This document shows positions 26,454 through 35,173 of a stretch of DNA of 64,000 nucleotides, piece after piece (within the stretch, counting starts at the first letter, position 1; every line of letters begins with the position of its first letter). The stretch is from Natronomonas gomsonensis (lineage in GTDB: Archaea > Halobacteriota > Halobacteria > Halobacteriales > Haloarculaceae): the NCBI RefSeq assembly GCF_024300825.1, contig NZ_CP101324.1, forward strand, positions 1 to 64,000, read 5' to 3'. The notes beneath the pieces are model-generated. The model worked only from the letters and a program-made list of their open reading frames with translations. It was not told where the DNA came from and did no database searches. The position numbers were made by a program, and so were the translations under genes.

Positions 26454-27341
26454 TCAAAACATTTCTCTGAAGTCTCGTTCGACCAGTCCGTTCTCCAGAT
26501 ACGTGATGAACTCTTGTTTCGTTGGTCCTTGACGGTCAAGTAGATCGTCCCGTCCTGCTCGTTCGAGAACTGCCTGCGCGAAGTCCGTACAGTGAGATTC
26601 GTGCTGCCCAGCATACTCTGTGAGGGCTTCTCGCCAGTGCATATCCAGCTCGAACTCGGCTAATCGGATTTGGATCCCGTCTTTCCGTTCGACGAGGTCG
26701 ACGTCCAGCTCTTCGAGTTGCTTGAAACGGAGGTTGTTCCGGCGGACCGTGATGAGCCGCTTGGAATCGACGATATAGGGATCGACCCACTCTCGCCAGG
26801 AATCGTCGTCGACGTGCGTTCGTGGCATCTCAAAATCTGGGTCCACACTCTCAATACAGAACTGCAGCATCGCGATGCCAGTTCGATGATTCGCATTCGG
26901 GAGGGAATGGCGGAGGATCAAATTTGACATCACCTCTCCAGCGACGGTCGGAAGTGGGGCTCCCCAGGACACGTGATCGAGTGCCTGTTGGATCTTTTGC
27001 GGTTCGAACTCCTTGTAGAGCCGAAACTCATCCTCATCTCGAACATCGACAGCAGCTTCGAGCAATTCTACTAACCGGAAGGCGACAACTTGCCCAGGGC
27101 GGGGGAGGTCACGAATACGGTCACTCAGCCATTCCTGATCGAAGTCAATATCTTGGGCTGATTCGATCTCTGAATCGCCTTCGTAGAGCACATAGACCGG
27201 TGTCTCGAAGGGGTATCCGATGAGTTTTGTCGATTCGTCGGATTGCTCTCGTTGAGACCGGATTTCTGCTACCGATGCCGAGCTATATTTGAGTGAGAAA
27301 TTCTCGGCCTGTGGGTGGTGATAGAAGACGAGCCGAGCCAT
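26454..27341 (-). CDS. Fic/Doc-like protein
   Basis: A 295-residue cytoplasmic protein. Near residues 144-158 it has LRHSLPNANHRTGIAML, which matches the Fic/Doc active-site pattern H-x-F/L-x-D/N-x-N-x-R-T. Doc and Fic enzymes phosphorylate or AMPylate target proteins such as translation factors. The basic residue between N and R of classical motifs is His here, so activity is uncertain. The N- and C-terminal parts are unassigned. A TATA-like run (27384-27391) precedes it. It could be a toxin or a regulatory modifier. Confidence 0.6.
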   Translation of the reverse strand: MARLVFYHHPQAENFSLKYSSASVAEIRSQREQSDESTKLIGYPFETPVYVLYEGDSEIESAQDIDFDQEWLSDRIRDLPRPGQVVAFRLVELLEAAVDVRDEDEFRLYKEFEPQKIQQALDHVSWGAPLPTVAGEVMSNLILRHSLPNANHRTGIAMLQFCIESVDPDFEMPRTHVDDDSWREWVDPYIVDSKRLITVRRNNLRFKQLEELDVDLVERKDGIQIRLAEFELDMHWREALTEYAGQHESHCTDFAQAVLERAGRDDLLDRQGPTKQEFITYLENGLVERDFREMF

Positions 27342-27409
27342 CTCACTGTGTATTCGTCGGAAGTGGATAAAGCAGTCCCGTTTTTATATTGAGTTCTATT
27401 TGCCTGGTA

Positions 27410-27706
27410 CTACGACGGTGTGGGTGCGTTCACGTCCTCTAAATACTGGCTTTCCCACTCACGTCGCGCCTCGATCTCCCGCACTCCGCGTTGTGTGACC
27501 GTGTACACATTCGTCCGTTTGTCGAGTTCACCTTTCTTCAGGAGGCCTTTGCCGACGAGGTCGTCGAGGTTTGGATAGAGCCGCCCATGATTGATCTCTT
27601 GTTCGTAGTAGTCGTCAAGTTCGGCCTTTACTGCGAGCCCGTGTGGTTCCTCGAGCCCGGCGATCACGTACAAGATGTCCCGCTGGAACCCAGTTAGATC
27701 GTGCAT
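27410..27706 (-). CDS. PadR-family regulator
   Basis: A 98-residue winged-helix protein of the PadR family: DLTGFQRDILYVIAGLEEPHGLAVKAEL as first helices, INHGRLYPNLDDLVGKGLL as recognition helix, then wing and terminal helix. The ATG 27706 gives the usual family N-terminus. It is divergent from the histone-fold-like gene at 27841, with 134 bp between them, and may regulate it or itself. Confidence 0.88.
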   Translation of the reverse strand: MHDLTGFQRDILYVIAGLEEPHGLAVKAELDDYYEQEINHGRLYPNLDDLVGKGLLKKGELDKRTNVYTVTQRGVREIEARREWESQYLEDVNAPTPS

Positions 27707-27840
27707 CCGTCTGTTCCCTATTTTTGAGGGGTGGCATATGTTCTCTCTGGTACTCAGAGGCGGATACAGTATGACTGGGCAAGAACCCCGCGTGGAAACT
27801 TCGAACATTTATATGGTGGACAAGAGAAGTTCGCGATGGA

Positions 27841-28008
27841 ATGTCTGACCTAATCGTCAAAGCGGCCGTGAAGGACGCACTCTCGGATCAGAACGTCTCG
27901 GCAGATTTCTACGACGCCCTCAATGAAGAGGTCGCCGAACTGCTCGACGACGCCGCAGAGCGTGCCGAGGCCAACGACCGGAAGACGGTTCAGCCCCGCG
28001 ACCTGTAG
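27841..28008 (+). CDS. Short histone-fold-like protein (DUF1931 type)
   Basis: The 55-residue protein MSDLIVKAAVKDALSDQNVS... ending NDRKTVQPRDL resembles the truncated histone-fold (DUF1931/NFYB-like) proteins common in haloarchaea, which may bind DNA as dimers. The ATG is supported by an upstream TATA-like ATTTATATGG (about 27807-27816), 25-34 bases away. The last 27 bases and following 7 bases recur at 31184-31217, where the rest of the gene is missing. Confidence 0.75.
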   Translation: MSDLIVKAAVKDALSDQNVSADFYDALNEEVAELLDDAAERAEANDRKTVQPRDL

Positions 28009-28350
28009 GCGTACTATCTCCCGAGAGGCCCGTACGTGCTTTTCCGAAAGAACCAACCTCTCCTCTGGACGATGGTAGAAACGTTCAGGAACGACAGCGA
28101 CAGCACCACTACCGCTGGACAGTCGCTATTTCGAATCGCGCTCCACCCCCACCGCTCTCCGTGATTGTCACTTAGCTGGATTTTGCTCTCGACTCACCGA
28201 CGTTATAACAGGTTCGGCTCCGCTGTGAGATTGTGTAAAACGCATCTCAACGGGATAATGAAATGGCTAAGCAGTGGATTTGGAAGTGACTACCGGATAG
28301 TATTTTAATCCCCCCTCTCCGATGTATAGGGGAACGGAATAATCATCGTA
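28009..28350. other. Gap before the sensor kinase
   Basis: About 340 bases without a credible gene. It contains GTGATTGTCAC (28161-28171), a short palindrome, and a TATA-like TATTTTAAT (about 28301-28309) that could serve the kinase at 28351. I see nothing else. Confidence 0.35.
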
Positions 28351-30633
28351 ATGGTCTGGCAACAAACTCCCTACACACTCCCGCTGCTACTTTCGGGAGG
28401 CCTGCTTACATCTTTCTCGGTCTATCTCTGGTGGATAGGCCGGGGACAGCAATCCCACGGAACGATCCTCGGGTCGCTGCTGATGTTGGTGGGGGCTGAG
28501 TGGGTCTTTACATATGCGTTACAGCTCTCTGCGACAACGCTGTCAGGGAAGCTCTTCTGGCTTCGATTTGAGTTTGTTGGAGTGGTCTTACTCCCGCTTA
28601 TTTGGTTCGGGTATGTCCTCTGGTACACTGGTCGTGACCGGTGGTTCACGCCTCGGGTGTTCGGTTCTCTTGGGGTGTTTGCTGTCGGATTTCTGATCCT
28701 GTTGGTGACGAACGACGCCCACCATCTCGTGTATCAAGAGTTTCAGCTTACAACGATCGATTCACTCGTCATTCTCGATACCACATACGGCCCGGCATTC
28801 GGCCTATATATGATCTACGCCAACGGCCTGTTACTGGCGACGTTGGGGCTGCTAGCCAGTACGTTCGTTCATACCCGTGGCGTGTTCAGATGGCAGATTA
28901 GCGTCCTCTTCATTTTTGCGCTGGTCCCTGGGATAGCAGGGATCCTCTATGTGACCGAAAATAATCCACTACCAGGACTCAACATCGCGGCGCTCTCGAA
29001 CATCGTGACGGCCTTTGCAGGCGGCATAAGTCTCATCCGATTTAAATGGATGGACGTGACGCCGGTGGCGCGTGATACCACGTTCGATGCGATGAACGAG
29101 GTGGTAGTCGTCGTCGACCCCGCTCATCGGATTGTCGATCTGAACGCTAGTGCTGGTCTCTTGTTTGGCGATCCCCGTGACGAGATCATCGGGACTCCCG
29201 CGACCGAGTATATCCCGGAACTTGACGCGATGTTGAGCGACCCCGATCCCCCCGATCGACAGGAGCTCACCGTCTCAGCTGGGGCTGATGAGCGCGTGTT
29301 CGAGGTGACGATCTCGCCGATTAAAGACGTACCTGGGGATGAGACTGGTTATACGATCCTGTTGCACGACATCACCGCGCGGAAACAGGCTGAACAACAG
29401 GTTCAACAACAATCCACCCGACTCACACAGCTCCATTCCGTGGCTCAGAAACTGGCTGCAGCCCATACGACTGACGAGGTCTACGATCTGGCGGTGTCGG
29501 GTGCAGGTGAGTTGCTCGCCTGTGACGATGTCCGGATTTCCGCTGTCGAAAACGAGTATTTCGTGCCGCAAGCCAGTCTGAACGGCGATCTTTCAGAGAC
29601 CTGCTCACCGATGCCGATCGATGCCGGATATGCTGGATACAGCTACTCGAAAGGAAGCATCGAGATTATCGATGATATGACGCACACGCGCTCTGCGGCT
29701 GCGGATACCTCCGAGAGCGATCCCCCGTCGGCGCATTCGGTCCCTCTGTCAATCCCGAATGCCGATACGACGACAAACGAAGAAACGCCAACCCACGATG
29801 CTGAATATCGCTCTTTGCTGTCTGCGCCTGTTGGTGAGTATGGGGTGCTGCAGGCATTCGATACGGGACCTGGTGCGTTCGATGATCAGGACCGCCAGAT
29901 CATCGATTTGCTGCTCTCACACGTTGAAACAGCGCTCGAACGCGTGGCTGTCGAAGAGGAACTCCGTGCCGAGCGCGATCGCCTCGACGAGTTCGCCAGC
30001 GTCGTCTCGCACGATCTTCGTAACCCGCTCAACGTCGCCGACGGTCGTGTTCGGCTGGCCGCTGATGAGTTAGATGGGGAGAACGAACATCTCGAGGCCA
30101 CCAAACGGGCGCTCACGAAGATGGCCGACCTGATTGAGGATATGTTGACGCTGTCCCGGGAGGGCCGCACTATCGGCGAGACGGAATCCGTTCACCTCGA
30201 TTCGATCGTCAAGCAGGCCTGGTCCTCTGTCGAGACTAAAAATGCATCACTGACGATTGCCGATTCTCTTCCGGCTGTCGAGGCAGACCCTGCGCGACTT
30301 CGGGAGCTGTTCGAGAACCTGTTCCGCAATGCGGTCGAGCACGGCGGGGCGGACGTAACGGTTACGGTCGGTACACTCGAAAACGGCTTCTATCTCGCAG
30401 ATGACGGCCCGGGAATTCCCCAAGACGAACGGTCTTCCGTATTTGAATCCGGTTATTCAACGGCAGCGAATGGGACTGGTTTCGGACTCGCGATTGTCGA
30501 ACAGATTGCAGATGCGCACGGCTGGGATGTCGCCCTCCACGAAAGCCAAGAGGGTGGCGCACGCTTCGAATTTACTGAACAAGAATCAGTGTACGATCGT
30601 GCGACGCCCGATCAACCTACTGGCGAGTCCTGA
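28351..30633 (+). CDS. 7TM-PAS-GAF sensor histidine kinase
   Basis: A membrane sensor kinase (760 aa). Residues 1-220 form seven hydrophobic helices of the hisKA_7TM type. A PAS domain follows at about 235-345 (DEVVVVVDPAHRIVDLNASA is typical) and a GAF domain at about 360-540. The dimerisation/phosphoacceptor H-box is FASVVSHDLRNPLNVA (about 547-562). The ATPase core has ENLFRNAVEHGG, ADDGPGIPQDE and GTGFGLAIVEQIADAHGWDV. There is no receiver domain and no adjacent response regulator, which is common in haloarchaea; the output partner is unknown. Confidence 0.92.
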   Translation: MVWQQTPYTLPLLLSGGLLTSFSVYLWWIGRGQQSHGTILGSLLMLVGAEWVFTYALQLSATTLSGKLFWLRFEFVGVVLLPLIWFGYVLWYTGRDRWFTPRVFGSLGVFAVGFLILLVTNDAHHLVYQEFQLTTIDSLVILDTTYGPAFGLYMIYANGLLLATLGLLASTFVHTRGVFRWQISVLFIFALVPGIAGILYVTENNPLPGLNIAALSNIVTAFAGGISLIRFKWMDVTPVARDTTFDAMNEVVVVVDPAHRIVDLNASAGLLFGDPRDEIIGTPATEYIPELDAMLSDPDPPDRQELTVSAGADERVFEVTISPIKDVPGDETGYTILLHDITARKQAEQQVQQQSTRLTQLHSVAQKLAAAHTTDEVYDLAVSGAGELLACDDVRISAVENEYFVPQASLNGDLSETCSPMPIDAGYAGYSYSKGSIEIIDDMTHTRSAAADTSESDPPSAHSVPLSIPNADTTTNEETPTHDAEYRSLLSAPVGEYGVLQAFDTGPGAFDDQDRQIIDLLLSHVETALERVAVEEELRAERDRLDEFASVVSHDLRNPLNVADGRVRLAADELDGENEHLEATKRALTKMADLIEDMLTLSREGRTIGETESVHLDSIVKQAWSSVETKNASLTIADSLPAVEADPARLRELFENLFRNAVEHGGADVTVTVGTLENGFYLADDGPGIPQDERSSVFESGYSTAANGTGFGLAIVEQIADAHGWDVALHESQEGGARFEFTEQESVYDRATPDQPTGES

Positions 30634-30716
30634 GCCACCCCGAGTCTGTCTTTTTAAGACGAATCTTCATCCACCTCGTATTGTCCTTTTTATTGACTCA
30701 CCTGCAAGCATAAGGT

Positions 30717-31109
30717 ATGCCCCCTGAAGCGGCGCAACGACTGACCACCTATTGCCGGGAGCGGGCGGGAGATGACGTTCGGAGTGTCGTTGAGTATTCT
30801 GGTGACGAGTATACGGTAGCGTATCTCCGGGACGGTTTGCAGGCACAATATGATGAAGATCAGTTTGATGACCTCGTTCAGTATGCTCGCGAGGTTCACG
30901 AACGGCTGGCAACTGTCGAGGCTACCGAGACCCCGTTAGGGGATGCCCGTGCAACGGTCCATTACTTCGAGAACGCCTTTGTCATCCAGCTAGTCGTCGA
31001 CGAGAATTTGGGCTATTTCGTGACGTTCAATAGCGGGGTCGGGCAAACCCTCGGGACCTTCATCACAGACTGTCTCAAACGAGTCCGTCCCTCCAAGTCA
31101 TCGGGGTGA
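30717..31109 (+). CDS. Small haloarchaeal protein of unknown function
   Basis: A 130-residue soluble acidic protein starting MPPEAAQRLTTYCRERAGDD, with predicted helix-strand alternation and a hydrophobic core near HYFENAFVIQLVVDENLGYFVTF. I recognise it only as a type often found beside haloarchaeal signalling genes. It follows the kinase by 83 bases; the gap has an A/T-rich AAGAC/GTCTT palindrome (about 30648-30661) that could end kinase transcription and a TATA-like run. Confidence 0.6.
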   Translation: MPPEAAQRLTTYCRERAGDDVRSVVEYSGDEYTVAYLRDGLQAQYDEDQFDDLVQYAREVHERLATVEATETPLGDARATVHYFENAFVIQLVVDENLGYFVTFNSGVGQTLGTFITDCLKRVRPSKSSG

Positions 31110-31183
31110 GTTGTCGTTTTAAGAATCGATGTAAGCGTATCTGAGTGTTTGTTACTGACCGATGTTTTGGGGGTCAACAATCT

Positions 31184-31217
31184 GAAGGCGGTCCAGCCCC
31201 GCGACCTGTAGGCATAC
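31184..31217 (+). pseudogene. 3' fragment of the histone-fold-like gene
   Basis: These 34 bases match 27981-28014 at 31 positions and cover the last nine codons, the stop and a few downstream bases of the histone-fold-like gene. The bases before it do not continue the match, so only the 3' end is present. The two copies flank the kinase block (28.0-31.2 kb), as expected if that block was inserted or duplicated by recombination at this sequence. Confidence 0.6.
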
Positions 31218-31286
31218 TTAGCGTAGCCAACCCCAACACTCGAACGTAGCTTTTTGAGGTTCCTGTTCAGAAGTTAGGAAACGAAG

Positions 31287-32339
31287 ATGGCGGACGCACC
31301 GGATACCGAACGGCAGGCGGTCGAACCCGACGCGAAAGAGGTCCTCAGCGTGTCACAGCTGAACGACCGGATTGCGTCGGTCGTCCAAGACACGCCCGCC
31401 CTCAACGGCGTCCGCTGTATCGGGGAGGTCACTGACCTCCACAAGAACAGTACGGCGCTCTACTTCACGCTCACCGACGGCGAGGCCGAGCTTCCCTGTA
31501 TGATTTGGGCGAACCGCTACCGGGAGATGGACGCCGACCTCGAGGACGGGACCGAAGTCATCCTCGAGGGCGATATCGACTACTGGACAGAGGGCGGGAA
31601 AATCGATCTCAAGCCGTGGGAAATCATCGTCGGCGGCGACGGCGACCAGGCGGCTGCCGTTGAGCGACTGCGAAGCGAACTCGAAGAGCGTGGCTGGTTC
31701 GACGACGGCCAGAAACAGCGCCCGCCGGCGTTCCCAGAGCGGGTTGGGGTCGTAACCTCCCTCCGCGGCGATGCCCGCTATGACATCCAGAACGCGATCC
31801 ACGAGCAGGACCCCACCGTCGACATCTTGGTGAAGGACGCCACCGTCCAAGGGTCGGAGGCGCCCACATCCATCGCGAACGGCATTCACCATCTCGACCG
31901 CTCGGAGGACGTCGACGCCATCATCGTCGGTCGGGGCGGTGGGAGCGATTCGAACCTCCAAGCGTTCAACACCGAGCGGGTCGCGGAGGCGATCTTCACC
32001 GCGAATACCCCGGTGGTCACCGCGATTGGGCACACCGATGACCGGTTAATCGCAGATCAGGTCGCAGATGTGGCAACGATCACGCCGACGGCCGCCGGCG
32101 AGTATATCGTGAATTCCCGCGAGGAGTTCTTCGCGGGCGAGGTCAAGCCGTTGGCCCAGCAACTCGACGCCGCGTACGAAACCTTCCAGCAGGAGCACGA
32201 ACACGAACAGGAACTCGCCGAAGCAGTCGACGAGGCGGCCGCATCCGAGGGGCTCCCGCCGGTCTACTACAAGGCCGCAATCGCTGTGCTGCTGTTGCTG
32301 TTGTTGGCCATCACTGGGCTTTGGTTGGGGGTGATCTAA
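31287..32339 (+). CDS. xseA: Exodeoxyribonuclease VII large-subunit homologue with C-terminal membrane helix
   Basis: ExoVII large subunits degrade single-stranded DNA. The 350-residue protein has the N-terminal OB domain (LSVSQLNDRIASVVQD...GEVTDLHKNSTALYFTL, residues 20-105). The catalytic domain follows with RVGVVTSLRGDARYDI, IIVGRGGGSDSNLQAFN and TAIGHTDDRLIADQVAD. The long coiled coil of bacterial XseA is missing. In its place residues 325-350 form a single membrane helix (AAIAVLLLLLLAITGLWLGVI). It precedes the small-subunit gene by 2 bases and heads the conjugation cluster. Confidence 0.88.
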   Translation: MADAPDTERQAVEPDAKEVLSVSQLNDRIASVVQDTPALNGVRCIGEVTDLHKNSTALYFTLTDGEAELPCMIWANRYREMDADLEDGTEVILEGDIDYWTEGGKIDLKPWEIIVGGDGDQAAAVERLRSELEERGWFDDGQKQRPPAFPERVGVVTSLRGDARYDIQNAIHEQDPTVDILVKDATVQGSEAPTSIANGIHHLDRSEDVDAIIVGRGGGSDSNLQAFNTERVAEAIFTANTPVVTAIGHTDDRLIADQVADVATITPTAAGEYIVNSREEFFAGEVKPLAQQLDAAYETFQQEHEHEQELAEAVDEAAASEGLPPVYYKAAIAVLLLLLLAITGLWLGVI

Positions 32340-32341
32340 AC

Positions 32342-32524
32342 GTGGCAAACGACCAAGAGATCCACGACCGGCTGGCCCGTGTCGAAGAAATCATTAAACA
32401 GCTCGATGCGGACGAGTGTGACCTCGATGAAGGAACAAGGCTCCACGAGGAAGGTCAGGAACTCTTGGCCGAGGTGCGAGAAATCCTCGACAACGGGCGT
32501 GGAGAGGTCGTGGAACTCGAGTAG
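32342..32524 (+). CDS. xseB: Exodeoxyribonuclease VII small-subunit homologue
   Basis: A 60-residue helical protein (ANDQEIHDRLARVEEIIKQL...LDEGTRLHEEGQELLAEVREIL), with the length and helix-turn-helix bundle of XseB small subunits. The GTG at 32342, 2 bases after the xseA stop, is the natural start; the frame extends upstream into xseA. Together the pair should form ExoVII, here perhaps tethered to the membrane by the large subunit. Confidence 0.82.
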   Translation: MANDQEIHDRLARVEEIIKQLDADECDLDEGTRLHEEGQELLAEVREILDNGRGEVVELE

Positions 32525-32539
32525 AGCGCGATTTCAGTC

Positions 32540-32580
32540 TTAACCAACAGTCAACGGAATCTAACCCCATTGTTGGTTAA
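32540..32580. promoter_or_regulatory. Inverted repeat TTAACCAACA-N21-TGTTGGTTAA, copy 1
   Basis: Perfect 10-bp arms at 32540-32549 and 32571-32580. The element starts 16 bases after xseB and ends 147 bases before the conjugation genes begin at 32728. Equivalent 41-42 bp elements occur at 47053-47094 and 53564-53604, each also upstream of a rightward operon. Confidence 0.65.
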
Positions 32581-32727
32581 CGGTGCCTTTGCGAGGTGAA
32601 CGAACTCTCCGGTTATAATTTACTTTAGATTTTTGCGCCAGTTGGTGGCCAGAAAGCATATACCGATCTTCTAGCTATCGCACCACCATGGACCGGGGCT
32701 CAACCGGTGCATACCCACCCCGCACAT

Positions 32728-32976
32728 ATGATCACACGGGCAGTCACCATCGAAGACATCGATGATCTGTACCTGACGTGGAACAGCCATATCAACGGTT
32801 CCGCCCTCTATCGCCGCGCCCTCCGAGATGAGATGGAGCTTCGCGACGTCGACCCCGACGAGCTTCGAGATCTCTTCGAACGGGCCCGCGAACAGGGCTA
32901 CACGAAAGACGAGATCGTCGACGAGACCAACCGCTACGCTGATCTGAAAGCACTCGTCGACGACGCAGAGGAGTAA
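32728..32976 (+). CDS. Small unknown protein at start of conjugation operon
   Basis: The 82-residue protein MITRAVTIEDIDDLYLTWNS... is acidic and helical, with no membrane segment. It may bind DNA or a partner through its Tyr/Arg-rich middle (SALYRRALRDEMELRDV). It is the first gene after inverted repeat 1, with the next gene 6 bases downstream, so it probably heads the operon. An alternative GTG at 32707 adds MHTHPAH. Family not recognised. Confidence 0.6.
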   Translation: MITRAVTIEDIDDLYLTWNSHINGSALYRRALRDEMELRDVDPDELRDLFERAREQGYTKDEIVDETNRYADLKALVDDAEE

Positions 32977-32982
32977 CCCGCT

Positions 32983-33405
32983 ATGTCACAGGACAATACG
33001 CCCTCCGAGACGGCTTCGAATCGCCCCGACAGCCAGTCCACGGCATCGAGTAGGCTTCCCAGGCAAGCTGTGTTCATCGTCGTCGTCCTGAGCCTGTTCG
33101 CTGTGGAACCCGCCGCCGCACAGACGAACGCTGTCTGTAGCGCAGACAACCTTCCCAGCATGATCGAGGGCTTCTTCCAGCTTACCACGGCGCTGGGCAT
33201 TGTCGGCCTCGCAGTCGTGTGGCAGGCTGACTCCCTTATCGAGATGTTCACGATTACGCCCGAGCAGAAGAAGGGCCTCAAGCGCCACAAACGGTCGGCG
33301 ATGAAGTCCGCGGTCGTCCTCGTCGCCCTCGGGCCACTCTACACCGTCGCTGGGTCGATGATGAACCTCCCGCTGGCGCAGTGCGTCGACCTCGCCCCCT
33401 GGTAG
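32983..33405 (+). CDS. Pilin-like small membrane protein (VirB2-like candidate)
   Basis: The 140-residue protein has a polar N-terminus, a signal-like helix (AVFIVVVLSLFAVEPAAAQ, about residues 29-47) and two further helices (about 64-84 and 107-128). These are linked by a basic loop (EQKKGLKRHKRSAMKS). Two Cys (CSAD and QCVDL) may pair. Order and topology match VirB2/TrbC pilins or similar small channel proteins of type IV secretion systems. Sequence alone does not prove it; the assignment rests on context. Confidence 0.6.
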   Translation: MSQDNTPSETASNRPDSQSTASSRLPRQAVFIVVVLSLFAVEPAAAQTNAVCSADNLPSMIEGFFQLTTALGIVGLAVVWQADSLIEMFTITPEQKKGLKRHKRSAMKSAVVLVALGPLYTVAGSMMNLPLAQCVDLAPW

Positions 33406-33433
33406 GTGACTACCACCCCCGTCGCGAGCCCCC

Positions 33434-35170
33434 ATGACACAACGAGAGCTCTCCGTGCTAATGGCCGCCCTGTTCGTGACGAGTTTAGTCACGGGTCTCG
33501 TCACTGCAAGCCCGCCACGGCCAGGCACGGAGGGGAATGGGCTCACTGAGAATGAATCAGCGACGCTGTGGTCTCGCGACGCGGACAACTACATCACCCA
33601 GGAGGAGTACCAGCAGCGCTACGGCGAGAGCCGGACCGCGATGCACCAACTCGCAAACGGGACGGACATCACGTTCACGCGCCCGCCGGCGACAGCTGCA
33701 ACGTGGACGCGAAACGATTTCGCTGATCTCGAACCCGGTGGGTCGGATACGTCTGTGCATCCGCGCCACGCGTCGCTCGAAGACGGGGTGTTCATCGAGG
33801 ACGCCCACGCCACGGTGTTCGCAGTGCAGCCGTCGACGCGAGGTCACTTGGAGTCGGGTGACACGCCGCTCTATATCGCGCCGAACGGCACGATGCGGGG
33901 GTTCGTCGACTATCGCGTTCGCGTCCCGAACGGGAGCTCTTCGGGGAACACGACGATCGAGTGGTCGCTCGCGAGCAACGAGGTTGAGGAGGTTCGATTG
34001 CAGAAGGACGGCGAAACCATCGTCGAGCGCGACGGCTCGCACACGCCGGCCCTCGACTACCAGATCGAGGACGACTGGAGTGCAAACCTCACGCTTGAAG
34101 CCGAGATCAGCGTCCGGTTGAAGAAGACCACGCGAATCGACCGAGGCGACGAGACTGATGTCGAGGTCACGTACCGAACCGAATCGCTCAACGTCTCGGA
34201 TTCGATCGCCGTCGAGATCTACGACCTCTCGGCGTACCCCTACTACGCCGAGTATCCCAATGGTGACGCCGGTGTGGCCATTTTCCAGTCCAGACCGTGG
34301 CAGGGGTACACGCTGACGGAGAATGGAAGCGCACGAGTGCGTGGCGTCTGGCGGTTCTACACCGCTCGGAACACCAACTGGGATACACTCGTCAGGTCGA
34401 ACCGAACCGACAGCGCCACCGTCGAGTCGGATGCGATTCCGGTCTATATTCACGCGTACCCGTCGCGAATCGGCCCGCGTGCTGAACCAGTTCGCGATGG
34501 CCCAGAGATTATCGACACCTGGGGCACTGACCGACCGTCTCCGGACGGAACGCTCGGTGAGAACATCAACATCGACATCGTCAACCAGTCGTACACGACG
34601 ACGTACGGTGTTGCGGTTCGCGCGGAGAACGTCGACCGCGACGCGCTCCAGGTGGCGGGGATCGTACGGGGCGTGAACGCCTCGATTGTGGCACCTGACG
34701 CTAGCTCAGAGCGGCAGCTCCGGCGCAGTAATCTGACGGTTGAGGTGCTCCAGCAGAACGAAAGTCAGGCCACACTCCGCATCGAACTCCGAGACAACGA
34801 GACCGGCGCACCGATCGTGCTCAGCGATCCCGACCGACGATATCCAATTGGCGGGAACACTCGCAACGGCTACATCACCATCGCGGAGCAACGCGTCGAG
34901 ACCAACGCCTCCGGGGTGGCGATTGTGACGATCGACGAGCCGGGTATCTACACGGCACGGTACCATCCGGGTTCGTGGCTCGGGCACAACCCCGCATATG
35001 TGAGTGCGACGGCTACTGCTCGCTGGCATCCGCTCGGCACCATCGACGGTTGGTTCGCATTTATTTTCGAGGTCGGCTGGCAGCTCATCCCGTTTCTTGT
35101 GATGTTCTACGCAGGCAAGCGGCTCCTCCGAATGCTCGGTCCAGAAGACATCTTCCAACGGAACCCATAG
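33434..35170 (+). CDS. Large surface-exposed membrane-anchored protein
   Basis: The 578-residue protein starts with a signal helix (LMAALFVTSLVTGLVTASPP). A long extracellular region follows, rich in Thr, Asn and Asp, with many N-x-S/T sequons and beta-sandwich-like stretches. It ends in a membrane helix (WFAFIFEVGWQLIPFLVMFYAGKRLLRML, about 545-573). This fits a cell-surface adhesion or mating-pair factor. The 28-base gap to the previous gene and 3-base gap to the next place it inside the conjugation operon. No family recognised. Confidence 0.65.
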   Translation: MTQRELSVLMAALFVTSLVTGLVTASPPRPGTEGNGLTENESATLWSRDADNYITQEEYQQRYGESRTAMHQLANGTDITFTRPPATAATWTRNDFADLEPGGSDTSVHPRHASLEDGVFIEDAHATVFAVQPSTRGHLESGDTPLYIAPNGTMRGFVDYRVRVPNGSSSGNTTIEWSLASNEVEEVRLQKDGETIVERDGSHTPALDYQIEDDWSANLTLEAEISVRLKKTTRIDRGDETDVEVTYRTESLNVSDSIAVEIYDLSAYPYYAEYPNGDAGVAIFQSRPWQGYTLTENGSARVRGVWRFYTARNTNWDTLVRSNRTDSATVESDAIPVYIHAYPSRIGPRAEPVRDGPEIIDTWGTDRPSPDGTLGENINIDIVNQSYTTTYGVAVRAENVDRDALQVAGIVRGVNASIVAPDASSERQLRRSNLTVEVLQQNESQATLRIELRDNETGAPIVLSDPDRRYPIGGNTRNGYITIAEQRVETNASGVAIVTIDEPGIYTARYHPGSWLGHNPAYVSATATARWHPLGTIDGWFAFIFEVGWQLIPFLVMFYAGKRLLRMLGPEDIFQRNP

Positions 35171-35173
35171 TCC

